Source of the DNA: Bradyrhizobium sp. WD16
GTDB lineage: Bacteria > Pseudomonadota > Alphaproteobacteria > Rhizobiales > Xanthobacteraceae
NCBI RefSeq assembly: GCF_024181725.1
Contig: NZ_CP028908.1
Location: 1,984,001 to 2,048,000, forward strand
Length of the DNA stretch: 64,000 bases
Reading direction: 5' to 3'
Shown: in pieces, positions 1 to 7,386 of the stretch
Position numbering within the stretch: position 1 is the stretch's first letter
Layout: every line of letters begins with the position of its first letter
Notes under the pieces: generated by a model
What the model was told of the DNA's origin: nothing
The model's input: the letters and a program-made list of their open reading frames with translations, nothing else
Database searches by the model: none
Position numbers and translations under genes: made by a program

Positions 1-147
1 GGTGAGCGACTTGCCGGAACCGCTCTCGCCGACGATGGCGAGGGTCTCGCCGCGCTCCAGTGCGAAGGAAATGCCGCCGACGGCGTGCAGCACGCCGGCC
101 TCGGTCGGAATGTCGACGGTGAGATGGTCGACCTCGAGCAGGGCCAT
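1..147 (-). CDS. Dipeptide/nickel-type ABC transporter ATP-binding protein (5' part only)
   Basis: Only the first 49 codons lie in the window; the gene runs off the left edge. The translation starts MALLEVDHLTVDI and reaches a Walker A P-loop, GESGSGKS, at residues 40-47, as expected for a DppD/OppD ATPase. It starts 6 nt after the stop of the DppC-like permease, so it is the fourth gene of the same minus-strand importer operon. It would hydrolyse ATP on the cytoplasmic face of the permease pair. A second ATPase (DppF-like) may follow outside the window. Family membership is clear; the substrate is not. Confidence 0.85.
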   Translation of the reverse strand, partial: MALLEVDHLTVDIPTEAGVLHAVGGISFALERGETLAIVGESGSGKSLT

Positions 148-153
148 CGTTTG

Positions 154-1062
154 TCAGCTCCTGTTCTCGGGCGCGGTGACGTCGCGCAAACCGTCGCCGA
201 GCAGGTTGATGGCCAGCACCAGCAGCGCCAGCGCCACACCGGGGATCGCGATCACCCACGGGCTGAAGAACATGAATTGCTTGCCTTCCGAGATCATCAG
301 CCCCCACGAAGGCAGGGGCGGCTGGACTCCGAGGCCGAGAAAGGACAACGCCGCCTCGAGCAGGATGGCATGGGCCATCTCCAGCGTAGCGACGACGATC
401 AGCGCATTCTGCACGTTCGGCAGAACTTCGGAGAAGACGATACGCTGCGTCGAGCAGCCGATGGCGCGCGCTGCGGCGACATAGTCGGCATGGACGACCT
501 GCAGCGTCGCCGATCTCGCCACCACCGCGAAGCGGTCCCACAGCAGCAGGCCGAGAACGATGATCACCGTGCCCAGCGAGCTGCCCACCAGCGCCGCGGT
601 GGCAAGCGCCACCAGCACGACGGGAAGGGCGAGGCGGACATTGATGATATAGCTGATCATCATGTCGACGCGGCCGCCGAAGAAGCCGGCGGCGACGCCG
701 AGCGCGGTGCCGATGACGCCGGAGACCATTACGGTGGCGATACCGATCAGAAGCGAGATCCGCGCCCCGTAGAGCAGCCGGCTGAAATAGTCGCGACCGA
801 GCTTGTCGGTGCCGAGCCAATGGTCCCAATTGCCCTTGGCCTGCCAGATCGGCGGGATCAGGCGCTTGGCGAGATCCTGGGCGTACGGATCATGGCTGGT
901 GAACAGCGGTGCGGCGAGGGCGAGCACCAGGATCGCGGCGAGCACCACCGCTCCAGCCATGAAGCCGGGATGACGCGCCGCGCGCCTGCCGAAACGTGCG
1001 AGCGGCGAGCGACGCAGCGGCGCCGCATCGAGCGCGGTGATGGAAGGGGCCGATGCGGTCAT
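154..1062 (-). CDS. ABC transporter permease, DppC/OppC family
   Basis: A 302-aa inner-membrane permease. The N-terminal cytoplasmic tail is followed by a first membrane segment (about residues 35-53). The DppC-type signature HWLGTDKLGRD is at 81-91 and further hydrophobic segments run from 100 to 290. The EAA loop that docks on the ATPase reads YVAAARAIG at about 194-202. The start overlaps the stop of the upstream DppB-like gene by four bases (ATGA), which supports this start and translational coupling. With the DppB-like partner it forms the channel of a peptide/nickel/opine-class (SBP_bac_5) importer. The exact substrate cannot be read from the permease. Confidence 0.9.
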   Translation of the reverse strand: MTASAPSITALDAAPLRRSPLARFGRRAARHPGFMAGAVVLAAILVLALAAPLFTSHDPYAQDLAKRLIPPIWQAKGNWDHWLGTDKLGRDYFSRLLYGARISLLIGIATVMVSGVIGTALGVAAGFFGGRVDMMISYIINVRLALPVVLVALATAALVGSSLGTVIIVLGLLLWDRFAVVARSATLQVVHADYVAAARAIGCSTQRIVFSEVLPNVQNALIVVATLEMAHAILLEAALSFLGLGVQPPLPSWGLMISEGKQFMFFSPWVIAIPGVALALLVLAINLLGDGLRDVTAPENRS

Positions 1063-1976
1063 GCGACGCGGATCCTCGGGTCCAGCCAGGCATTGAGAAG
1101 ATCGGCAAGCAAGGTCAGGCCGATATAGATTCCGGCGAGCAACAGCACGATGGCCTGGACCACCGGGAAATCCTTGCGGCCGATCGCTTCCCAGGCGAGA
1201 TGTCCGAGCCCGTGCATCGAGAAGACGGCCTCGACCACGATCGAGCCGCCGAGCATGAAACCGAACTGCACCGCCGCCAGCGCGACCACGGGCACCACCG
1301 CATTGCGAAGCGCGTGCTTGAACAGCACCGACGGCCAGCGCAGACCCTTGGCGCGGGCGGTGCGGATGTAGTCCGAGGCGAGCACGTCGAGCATGCCGTT
1401 GCGGGTCAGGCGCATCACCGCTGGCACGGCGTACCAGCCGAGCGCGATCGACGGCAGCACGTAATGCGCCCAGCTCGAGCTGCCGGAGACCGGCAGCCAG
1501 CGCAGGTTCACCGCGAACACGATGATCAGGCTCAGTCCGAGCCAGAAGGTCGGAATGGCCTGGCCGAGCACGCAGAAGACGAGGGCCGCGCGATCGATCC
1601 AGCCGCCGCGATGGACCGCGGCGACGACGCCGAGCGGAATTGCGATCAGGAGCGCGACCGTAAGCGAGATCGCGCCGAGAATGAGCGTTACCGGCATGCG
1701 TTGGACGACGAGCGAGGCCACGCTATCGCGAAAATAGAATGAGCGGCCGAAATCGAAGTGCAGCGCACCGACGAGCCAGTCGAGAAACTGGGTCGGAAGC
1801 GGCTTGTCGAGCCCGTACTGGACGCGGATCTGCGCGACCTGCCCGGGCGAGGCCTCGGGGCCCGCGATCGCCATGGCGAGGTCACCGGAGAGATGAAGCA
1901 GCAGGAAAGCGACGGCCGAGACGGTCAGCGCCACCGATAGCGCCACCACCAGCCGACGCAGGAGGAATACGAGCAT
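1059..1976 (-). CDS. ABC transporter permease, DppB/OppB family
   Basis: A 305-aa inner-membrane permease. It has an N-terminal membrane segment (residues 5-28), the DppB-type periplasmic signature YGLDKPLPTQF at 54-64, five further hydrophobic stretches, and an EAA loop DYIRTARAKGLRW at 202-214. It lies 60 nt downstream of the binding-protein gene and overlaps the DppC-like gene by four bases, giving the usual order binding protein, DppB, DppC, ATPase. Length and order are normal for the family. Nothing is broken. Confidence 0.9.
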   Translation of the reverse strand: MLVFLLRRLVVALSVALTVSAVAFLLLHLSGDLAMAIAGPEASPGQVAQIRVQYGLDKPLPTQFLDWLVGALHFDFGRSFYFRDSVASLVVQRMPVTLILGAISLTVALLIAIPLGVVAAVHRGGWIDRAALVFCVLGQAIPTFWLGLSLIIVFAVNLRWLPVSGSSSWAHYVLPSIALGWYAVPAVMRLTRNGMLDVLASDYIRTARAKGLRWPSVLFKHALRNAVVPVVALAAVQFGFMLGGSIVVEAVFSMHGLGHLAWEAIGRKDFPVVQAIVLLLAGIYIGLTLLADLLNAWLDPRIRVA

Positions 1977-2036
1977 GACGGCCTCTTGGGTCCCGGGACG
2001 GGGACGGCGGGGCGCTGGCGCGCCGCCGTCGGCGGG

Positions 2037-3566
2037 TTACCTCCAACGGGCGGCGTAGAACCTCGGCATCTCGTCCGGCTGGGCGGTGAAAGCGAGGTCG
2101 GCGGTGAAGGCGTAGTTGGTCGGATAGGAGAACAGCGGCAGCAGGTAGGATCTGTCCGCGATCATCGCCAGCGCTTCGGCATAGGTCTTCTTGCGGGCGT
2201 CGAGATCGATGGTGGTGTCGGCGGTGTCGAGCAGCTTCTTGACCTCGCCGTCGCGGCTCATGTCGTCGTCGTCGCCCTTGAACCACACGCCGGTGAAGGC
2301 GGAAGCATCGTTGATGGAGAAGGAGCCCCAGGTCTGGAAGAAGATCGGCACCTTGCCGGCGCGGCTCTGCTCGCGCACCGCGGCAAATTTTTGGAAGTTG
2401 AGCCGGGCCCGGATGCCGACCGCCTGCAGATAGCCGATCACAGCCTCGGCGTAGTCGCGCTCGCGATAAGCGTAAATCTCGATGTCGAAGCCGTTGGCAT
2501 AGCCGGCCTCGGCCAAGAGGGCCTTCGCCTTGGCTGGATCGTAGGCATAGCGCGGCACGCCCTGGTCGGTGCAGCCGGCCTGATCGATGAAGCAGGCGGA
2601 ATGCATCACTCGCGCGCCGCCACGCACCAGGCTCTTGACCATCGCGTCGCGGTCGATCGCATAGGCGATCGCCTGGCGGACCTTGGCGTTCTTGAGCGGC
2701 GTGTTCGGATTGGTGCGCCCGACCGCGTCGAACTGCAGGAAGCCGACACGCATGGTTTCGGCGGACAGCACCGTGATGTTCGGCACCGTTTCGAGCTGCT
2801 TGGCCTGATCGGCCGGCACGCGCCAGATCCAGTCGACGCCGCCGGTCATGAGTTCGGCCATGCGGGTCTCGGCGTCGGGAATGACGCGGAATTCGACCTT
2901 GCCGATGGCGACCTCTCCGATCGGGCTGCCCTTCCAGTAGGTCTTGGACTTCTCGAGCTTGACGCCCGTGCCGCTCTCCACCGCGACGATGCGGTAGGGA
3001 CCAGTACCGATCGGCGCCTTGGCAAAGCCGTCGAGGCCGACTTTCTTGAAATAGCCGGCCGGAAAGATCGGGGTCGGTCCGGAGAGATATTCAAGCGCCG
3101 CCGGGAACGGTCCCTTGAGATGGATGCGGACCTTGTAGTCGTCGAGCTTCTCGGCGCTCTGCATCCAGTTGACGTTCTGCTTGGTCACCACCTTCGCTTC
3201 GGGGGTGAGAACGTAATTGAAGGTGAAGACGACATCGTCGGCGGTGAACGGCGAGCCGTCGTGAAAGGTGACGCCCCGGCGCAGGTCGAGATCGAGGGTG
3301 AGCGGATCGGCCCAGTTCCACGATGTCGCCAGATAGGGCTCATAGGCGCCGGTCGTCGGGTTGCGGTAGATCAGGGTCTCCCAGACATGCCGGGCAATGA
3401 TCACACCCTCGCGGACACTGTTGTGATAGGGGCTGATGTTCTCCAGTTCGCTATCCGAGGCATAGACCAGGGTGTCATTGGCCTTTCCCGCCTGGGCGAC
3501 GGACGGCAGGCCCAGTGCTACGGCCGCTGCCAACAGGATCGACTTCCCACCTCGTATTACCGCCAT
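2037..3566 (-). CDS. ABC transporter periplasmic substrate-binding protein, SBP_bac_5 family
   Basis: A 509-aa exported solute-binding protein and the first gene of the importer operon. The N-terminus is a classical signal peptide: basic MAVIRGGK, a hydrophobic stretch LLAAAVALGL, and a cleavage site after AQA at about residue 26. The mature part has family hallmarks: an N-terminal lobe around NISPYHN, the conserved region DLRRGVTFHDGSPFTADDVVFTF, and RQAIAYAIDRDAMV in the middle. It would capture a peptide-like or small cationic substrate in the periplasm and hand it to the DppBC-like channel. A divergent LysR gene begins about 130 bp upstream and is the likely regulator. Confidence 0.9.
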   Translation of the reverse strand: MAVIRGGKSILLAAAVALGLPSVAQAGKANDTLVYASDSELENISPYHNSVREGVIIARHVWETLIYRNPTTGAYEPYLATSWNWADPLTLDLDLRRGVTFHDGSPFTADDVVFTFNYVLTPEAKVVTKQNVNWMQSAEKLDDYKVRIHLKGPFPAALEYLSGPTPIFPAGYFKKVGLDGFAKAPIGTGPYRIVAVESGTGVKLEKSKTYWKGSPIGEVAIGKVEFRVIPDAETRMAELMTGGVDWIWRVPADQAKQLETVPNITVLSAETMRVGFLQFDAVGRTNPNTPLKNAKVRQAIAYAIDRDAMVKSLVRGGARVMHSACFIDQAGCTDQGVPRYAYDPAKAKALLAEAGYANGFDIEIYAYRERDYAEAVIGYLQAVGIRARLNFQKFAAVREQSRAGKVPIFFQTWGSFSINDASAFTGVWFKGDDDDMSRDGEVKKLLDTADTTIDLDARKKTYAEALAMIADRSYLLPLFSYPTNYAFTADLAFTAQPDEMPRFYAARWR

Positions 3567-3636
3567 GCCAAGGCTCCGTTTAAATGCAATGCATCAAAAT
3601 TGGTCATGGCACGGTATTGTGCAGTTCTGCTTGCCA

Positions 3637-3651
3637 CAATTATAATAATTG
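3637..3651. promoter_or_regulatory. AT-rich near-palindrome in the ABC/LysR divergent spacer
   Basis: The 15-bp sequence CAATTATAATAATTG is almost a perfect inverted repeat. It sits in the short spacer between the divergently transcribed binding-protein and LysR genes, a common place for a LysR box or overlapping promoters. It is followed directly by a GGAGG stretch. The function is inferred from position only. Confidence 0.3.
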
Positions 3652-3699
3652 GAGGTTGGCGTTGCCGGATCGGCAATGATGTGGGAGGCGAGCGACAGT

Positions 3700-4611
3700 A
3701 TGGGGGGCGCGGGACTGCGCTACTTCCTCGAGGTGGTGCGCAGCGGCTCGATCGCCGAGGCGTCGAGCCGCCTCAATGTCGCCGCCTCCGCCATCAGCCG
3801 GCAGATTGCCAAGATCGAAGGCGAACTGGGTGTCGAGCTGTTCGAGCGTCGTGCCCGCGGCATGGTGCCGAGCGCTGCTGGCGAATTGCTGGCCAATCAC
3901 GCCCGCCGCGCCCTGCTCGAAGAGGAGGCCGTGGTCACCGAGCTGCGGCGCCTGCGCGGGCTCACCACCGGCGTCGTGCGCATCGCGGCGACCGAGGGCT
4001 TCGGACTTAATCTTGTGCCGGCGGCGATCCATCGCTTCCGCGAGACCCGTCCCGGCATTCGTTTCGAGCTGAAGATCGCCGCGCCCGCGGCGGTGACGCG
4101 CATGGTGCGCGACGGCGAGACCGATGTTGGCGCCACCTTCTCCCTCGCGCCGGAGCCGGGCGTGAAGGTGGCCGGCGAAGGCCGCGCCCCGATTCTCGCG
4201 GTCGTGGCGCCGGATCATCCCTTCGCAGCGCGCCTTGCACTGTCATTGCCCGAACTTGCTTCCGAGCCGCTCGCATTGCCGGAGAAGGATACCACCGCGC
4301 GGCAATTGTTCGACATCGCCAGCGGCCTCGCCGGCGTCGCCGTCGAGCCGGCCCTGGTGTCGAATTACGTCGGCGCGCTTTGGGCCTTCGCCGAGCACGG
4401 CGGCGGCATCGCCATTGCTTCCGGCTTCACTGTCCACTCCCTGGGAAAAGGCAAGCTTGCCTCGGTGCCGATCGCCGGACCGGGCGTCGATCAGCGCCGC
4501 TATGTGGTCGAGACCATGCTCGGCCGTCGCCTGCCGGAAGCGGTGGAGAGCTTTATCGAACTCCTGCTCGAGCTTATCGTCGAAGCGGGCGGCGAGCGGT
4601 CCACGGCCTGA
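3700..4611 (+). CDS. LysR-family transcriptional regulator
   Basis: A DNA-binding regulator of about 303 aa. The N-terminal winged helix-turn-helix begins LRYFLEVVRSGSIAEAS and continues SAISRQIAKIEGELGVELFERRARG, a textbook LysR recognition region. An effector-binding domain of about 200 residues follows (HRFRETRPGIRFEL, VAPDHPFAAR). I chose the ATG at 3700 because the HTH usually begins within a few residues of the start and a GGGAGG lies about 11 nt upstream. In-frame ATGs at 3676 and 3679 are alternatives. It is divergent from the dipeptide-type ABC operon and probably controls it, with the transported compound or a derivative as effector (inference). Confidence 0.88.
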   Translation: MGGAGLRYFLEVVRSGSIAEASSRLNVAASAISRQIAKIEGELGVELFERRARGMVPSAAGELLANHARRALLEEEAVVTELRRLRGLTTGVVRIAATEGFGLNLVPAAIHRFRETRPGIRFELKIAAPAAVTRMVRDGETDVGATFSLAPEPGVKVAGEGRAPILAVVAPDHPFAARLALSLPELASEPLALPEKDTTARQLFDIASGLAGVAVEPALVSNYVGALWAFAEHGGGIAIASGFTVHSLGKGKLASVPIAGPGVDQRRYVVETMLGRRLPEAVESFIELLLELIVEAGGERSTA

Positions 4612-4614
4612 ACG

Positions 4615-5961
4615 TCACACCATTCGCACGATCGGCCGCTTCCGCCAGACCAGCAGATAGAAGCCGGCCTGCAGCAGGAAGGTGGCGCAGAAGGTGACCG
4701 GATAGGCGATCCACACGCCCTCGACACCGATCGTGCGGCTCAGGATCTGCGCCGTCGGCACCTCGATGGCGAAGATCGCGCAGATCGACAGCGCCATCGG
4801 CATGAAGACGGTGCCGCTGGCGCGCATGATGGCCGTGAACACCCCGGACATGCCGAACACGACCATGCTCCACAGCACCATGTGCAGAAGCTGCTGGGCA
4901 AGCTCGATCACTGGCGCGGAGGTGATGAACATCTCGATGATCAGCCGCGACAGCGCATAGGCGAGCGCGGCCAGACCGCCGGTCAGCACCAGATTGAGGG
5001 CGAGCCCGGTACGGGTGATGTGGGAGAGGCGGTCGAGATCGCCGCGGCCGATCGCCTGGGCGGCGAAGATCGACGCTGTGATGGCGATCGAGATCGCCGG
5101 AAACTGGACATAGCTCATGACCTGGTTGACCGCGCCATAGGCCGCGGTCGCATCCGAGCCGAAGCCGTTGACGAGCCCGAGCAGGACCAGTTCGGCCAGC
5201 GCCATGGCTGCGATCTGCACCGCCGCGGGAAGACCAAGCCGCATCACCATGCGCGCCACCTGCGGGTCGACCCGCATGTGGCGCAGCAGCTCTGCGTCCG
5301 GCGCCAGTGGGTGACGGCGGGCGCGCAGATAGAAGCCGAGCGCAATCAGCGTGGCCACCGAGGACACCAGAGCGGCGACGGCAGCGCTGGCGACCCCGAA
5401 TTGCGGCAGGCCGAACCAGCCGGCGATCAGCGCCGGCGTCAGCGCCAGTCCGATCACGGTCGAGAGCACAAGGGCCAGCAGCGGGCTCATGGTGTCGCTG
5501 ACGCCACGACTGATCGAGGTGGCGAGGACGAAGACGAAAGTCGCCGGCATCGTCACCATCATGATCTGGGCATAGAGGGTGGCGTCGTCGAGAATGTCGG
5601 CCGGGGTCGCCAGCGCCACCATCATGGCGCGCGCGAATGGCGTCGCGACGGCAATCATGGAGCCGCCGATCAGTGCCAGCGTCAACGCGACCCCGGCCAC
5701 GGTCTTGACCTTGACGAGATCCTTGGCGCCATAGGCCTGGCCGATCAGCACGGTCGCGCCTGAGCTCAGCCCCATGATGAAGGCGATGAAGAAGAACATG
5801 ATCGGAAAGAACACCGACACCGCGGCGAGCGCGTTCACACCGATCATCTGGCCGAGATAGATGTTGTTGAGTGTGCCGAACAGCGCTTGCAGCACGTTGC
5901 TCAGAAACATCGGCACGAGAAAGACGAGAAAAGACCGCCACAGCGGTTGAGGCTTGGTCAC
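4615..5961 (-). CDS. MATE-family efflux transporter
   Basis: A 448-aa integral membrane protein with about twelve hydrophobic segments in two homologous halves, the MatE layout. Typical phrases are FGTLNNIYLGQMIGVNALAAVS near the N-terminus, SSGATVLIGQAYGA at about 65-78, and a second-half counterpart VNGFGSDATAAYGAVNQVMSYVQ. MATE carriers export cationic drugs or metabolites by Na+ or H+ antiport. It is convergent with the LysR gene, leaving 3 bp between the stops, so it is not part of that regulon by position. No regulator gene sits beside it. Confidence 0.9.
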   Translation of the reverse strand: MTKPQPLWRSFLVFLVPMFLSNVLQALFGTLNNIYLGQMIGVNALAAVSVFFPIMFFFIAFIMGLSSGATVLIGQAYGAKDLVKVKTVAGVALTLALIGGSMIAVATPFARAMMVALATPADILDDATLYAQIMMVTMPATFVFVLATSISRGVSDTMSPLLALVLSTVIGLALTPALIAGWFGLPQFGVASAAVAALVSSVATLIALGFYLRARRHPLAPDAELLRHMRVDPQVARMVMRLGLPAAVQIAAMALAELVLLGLVNGFGSDATAAYGAVNQVMSYVQFPAISIAITASIFAAQAIGRGDLDRLSHITRTGLALNLVLTGGLAALAYALSRLIIEMFITSAPVIELAQQLLHMVLWSMVVFGMSGVFTAIMRASGTVFMPMALSICAIFAIEVPTAQILSRTIGVEGVWIAYPVTFCATFLLQAGFYLLVWRKRPIVRMV

Positions 5962-6431
5962 GTCGGAAATCCCTGGGAAGTGTCGGCGCGGCGCGCTTTC
6001 GAAGATGAGGTGGCGAGCGGGGTCAGATGGCGGACATCGGCGACGATATGATCATAGACGCAAAACGCGGCCGATCAGCGGCAACAGCGCGCACAATGTC
6101 TCTACGTTATACGGCCGGTTGCCGCCAGCGGCGAAGCGATACTGGTCGTATGGATCGGGTTGCATCTTGGCCGGCACTCGCGCGATGCGCATCGTCGGCG
6201 AGCTTGGGCGACGCGACGGAGCGCCGAGTTCGGGGCGGCGGTCGTGCAGGTGCGCTGCTGCAGTGACGGCGTGACGGCCGCCTTTGGCCGGGCATGTCGC
6301 TCGGAAAGACGATACGGAAGGGACCGTGGGTCATTTGATAATTATATCCGGGTAATACTTCTTATGTCAATATTACCCAGGCTAAATATCTCCGCTCCGT
6401 CTATCCTCGTTTTGTCAGCCGCCTCCCTTTG
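5962..6431. other. Non-coding spacer upstream of the MATE gene
   Basis: I see no supportable gene in this 470-bp stretch; the open frames have no family features. The only structure noticed is an AT-rich inverted repeat at 6350-6378, listed separately. The right end runs into the composite palindromic repeat at 6432. Confidence 0.5.
6350..6378. promoter_or_regulatory. Operator-like inverted repeat in AT-rich DNA
   Basis: The arms GGGTAATA (6350-6357) and TATTACCC (6371-6378) are perfect complements separated by 13 bp, in a notably AT-rich island of otherwise GC-rich DNA. It could be a TetR/MarR-type operator or part of a promoter, but it lies 390 bp from the MATE start and about 280 bp from the GST start, with a repeat element in between. 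Confidence 0.25.
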
Positions 6432-6509
6432 CTAGTGTGGCGTCTCGCAATTGCCTACGCCCTTCGCGGCAAGCCCCTGTAGGCAATTGCGAGACATAAG
6501 CCGCACTAG
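6432..6509 (+). repeat. Palindromic repeat family A, full copy (78 bp)
   Basis: The element is bounded by CTAG at both ends. Its arms contain GTCTCGCAATTGCCTAC and the complement GTAGGCAATTGCGAGAC around a loop of about 18 bp. It differs by one base from the reverse complement of the copy at 17360-17437. It is followed by a 13-bp T-rich spacer and a family B element, forming a composite. Confidence 0.85.
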
Positions 6510-6522
6510 CTTTTTGATTTTG

Positions 6523-6597
6523 CTAGTGTCCTGCTGTCTCCGAATGACCGTGCGAGGGTGAGGCAAATGAAGCGGTAATTCGGAGACAGGACACTAG
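6523..6597 (+). repeat. Palindromic repeat family B, full copy (75 bp)
   Basis: CTAG-bounded, with inverted arms built on CTAGTGTCC..TGTCTCCGAAT and the complementary ATTCGGAGACAGGACACTAG. The left arm carries three extra bases. Further full 75-bp copies are at 17273-17347 (opposite orientation) and 18216-18290. It sits 61 bp upstream of the GST start. Confidence 0.85.
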
Positions 6598-6658
6598 GGG
6601 TGGGGCATACCGAAGACCCCCCTTTGGGGTATTCCCTGCCCGATGATCCGGAGCTGCC

Positions 6659-7324
6659 ATGCTGACCGTGCACCATCTCAACAATTCCCGTTCTCAGCGC
6701 GTGCTCTGGCTGCTCGAAGAGCTCGGGGTTCCCTATGAGATCGTTCGCTATCAGCGGCAGGCCAACCTGCTGGCGCCGCCCGAGCTCAAGCGCATTCATC
6801 CGCTCGGCAAATCGCCGGTCATCACCGACCGTGGCCACACCATCGCCGAATCGGGCGCGATCCTGACCTATCTGGTCGAGACCTGCGGGGAAGGGCGCTT
6901 GATCCCCGCAGCCGGTTCGCCGGACCGGCTGCGCTACACCTACTTTCTGCACTATGCCGAAGGCTCGGCGATGTTTCCGCTGCTGCAGAAGCTGATCTTC
7001 TCGTTGCTGCCCAAGCGTGCGCCCCTGGTCACGCGGCCCGTGGTGACCATGATCTCACGCCAGGTGCTGCGAACAATGATCACGCCGCAGCTCAAGCAGC
7101 ACATGGCGTTTTGGGAAGGCGAACTGTCCAGGTCGCAATGGTTCGCTGGCGACGAATTCACCGCTGCCGACATCCAGATGAGCTTTCCGCTGGAAGCGGC
7201 GGAGGCGCGTGCCGGCCTCGCCGAGGGTCACCCGCACTGCATGGATTTCCTCAAGCGGATCCATGCCAGACCGGCCTATCAACGGGCGCTCGAGAGAGGT
7301 GGCCCCTATACGATCGGCCGCTGA
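6659..7324 (+). CDS. Glutathione S-transferase family protein
   Basis: A 221-aa cytosolic protein. The N-terminal thioredoxin-like domain begins MLTVHHLNNSRSQRVLWLLEELGVPYEIV (about residues 1-80), with the cis-Pro region GKSPVITDRG and the glutathione-binding AESGAILTYL. An all-helical C-terminal domain (90-215) includes AGDEFTAADIQMSFPLE, the usual GST C-terminal motif. The catalytic residue is probably the Ser/Asn pair near position 9-10 rather than Tyr. It is monocistronic, downstream of palindromic repeats and convergent with the GGT gene. Linking it with the neighbouring gamma-glutamyltransferase in glutathione turnover is tempting but only positional. Confidence 0.9.
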   Translation: MLTVHHLNNSRSQRVLWLLEELGVPYEIVRYQRQANLLAPPELKRIHPLGKSPVITDRGHTIAESGAILTYLVETCGEGRLIPAAGSPDRLRYTYFLHYAEGSAMFPLLQKLIFSLLPKRAPLVTRPVVTMISRQVLRTMITPQLKQHMAFWEGELSRSQWFAGDEFTAADIQMSFPLEAAEARAGLAEGHPHCMDFLKRIHARPAYQRALERGGPYTIGR

Positions 7325-7338
7325 AATTCCTTCGGCGA

Positions 7339-7385
7339 GCATGATCTGATCGGAAGGCCGGTCCCCGGCGGTTTCCGCATCATGC
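7339..7385. repeat. Hairpin element beginning GCATGATC (family C), between convergent genes
   Basis: Arms GCATGAT (7339-7345) and ATCATGC (7379-7385), with partial inner pairing CGGAA/TTTCCG, form a long imperfect hairpin between the convergent GST and GGT genes. It resembles a Rhizobiales intergenic repeat I know with GCATGATC...GATCATGC ends. A half copy may lie at 26136-26166. It may also serve as a terminator. Confidence 0.5.
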
Positions 7386-7386
7386 C

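Noticed and set aside
1986-4010. 674-aa plus-strand ORF opposite the binding-protein gene
   Set aside because: A shadow of the SBP_bac_5 gene: no domain, composition typical of reverse-complement coding, and it would run through the divergent promoter region.
6432-6597. CRISPR array suspected from regular palindromes
   Set aside because: There are only two different palindromes in tandem, no spacers of uniform size and no cas genes in the window; they are dispersed repeats.
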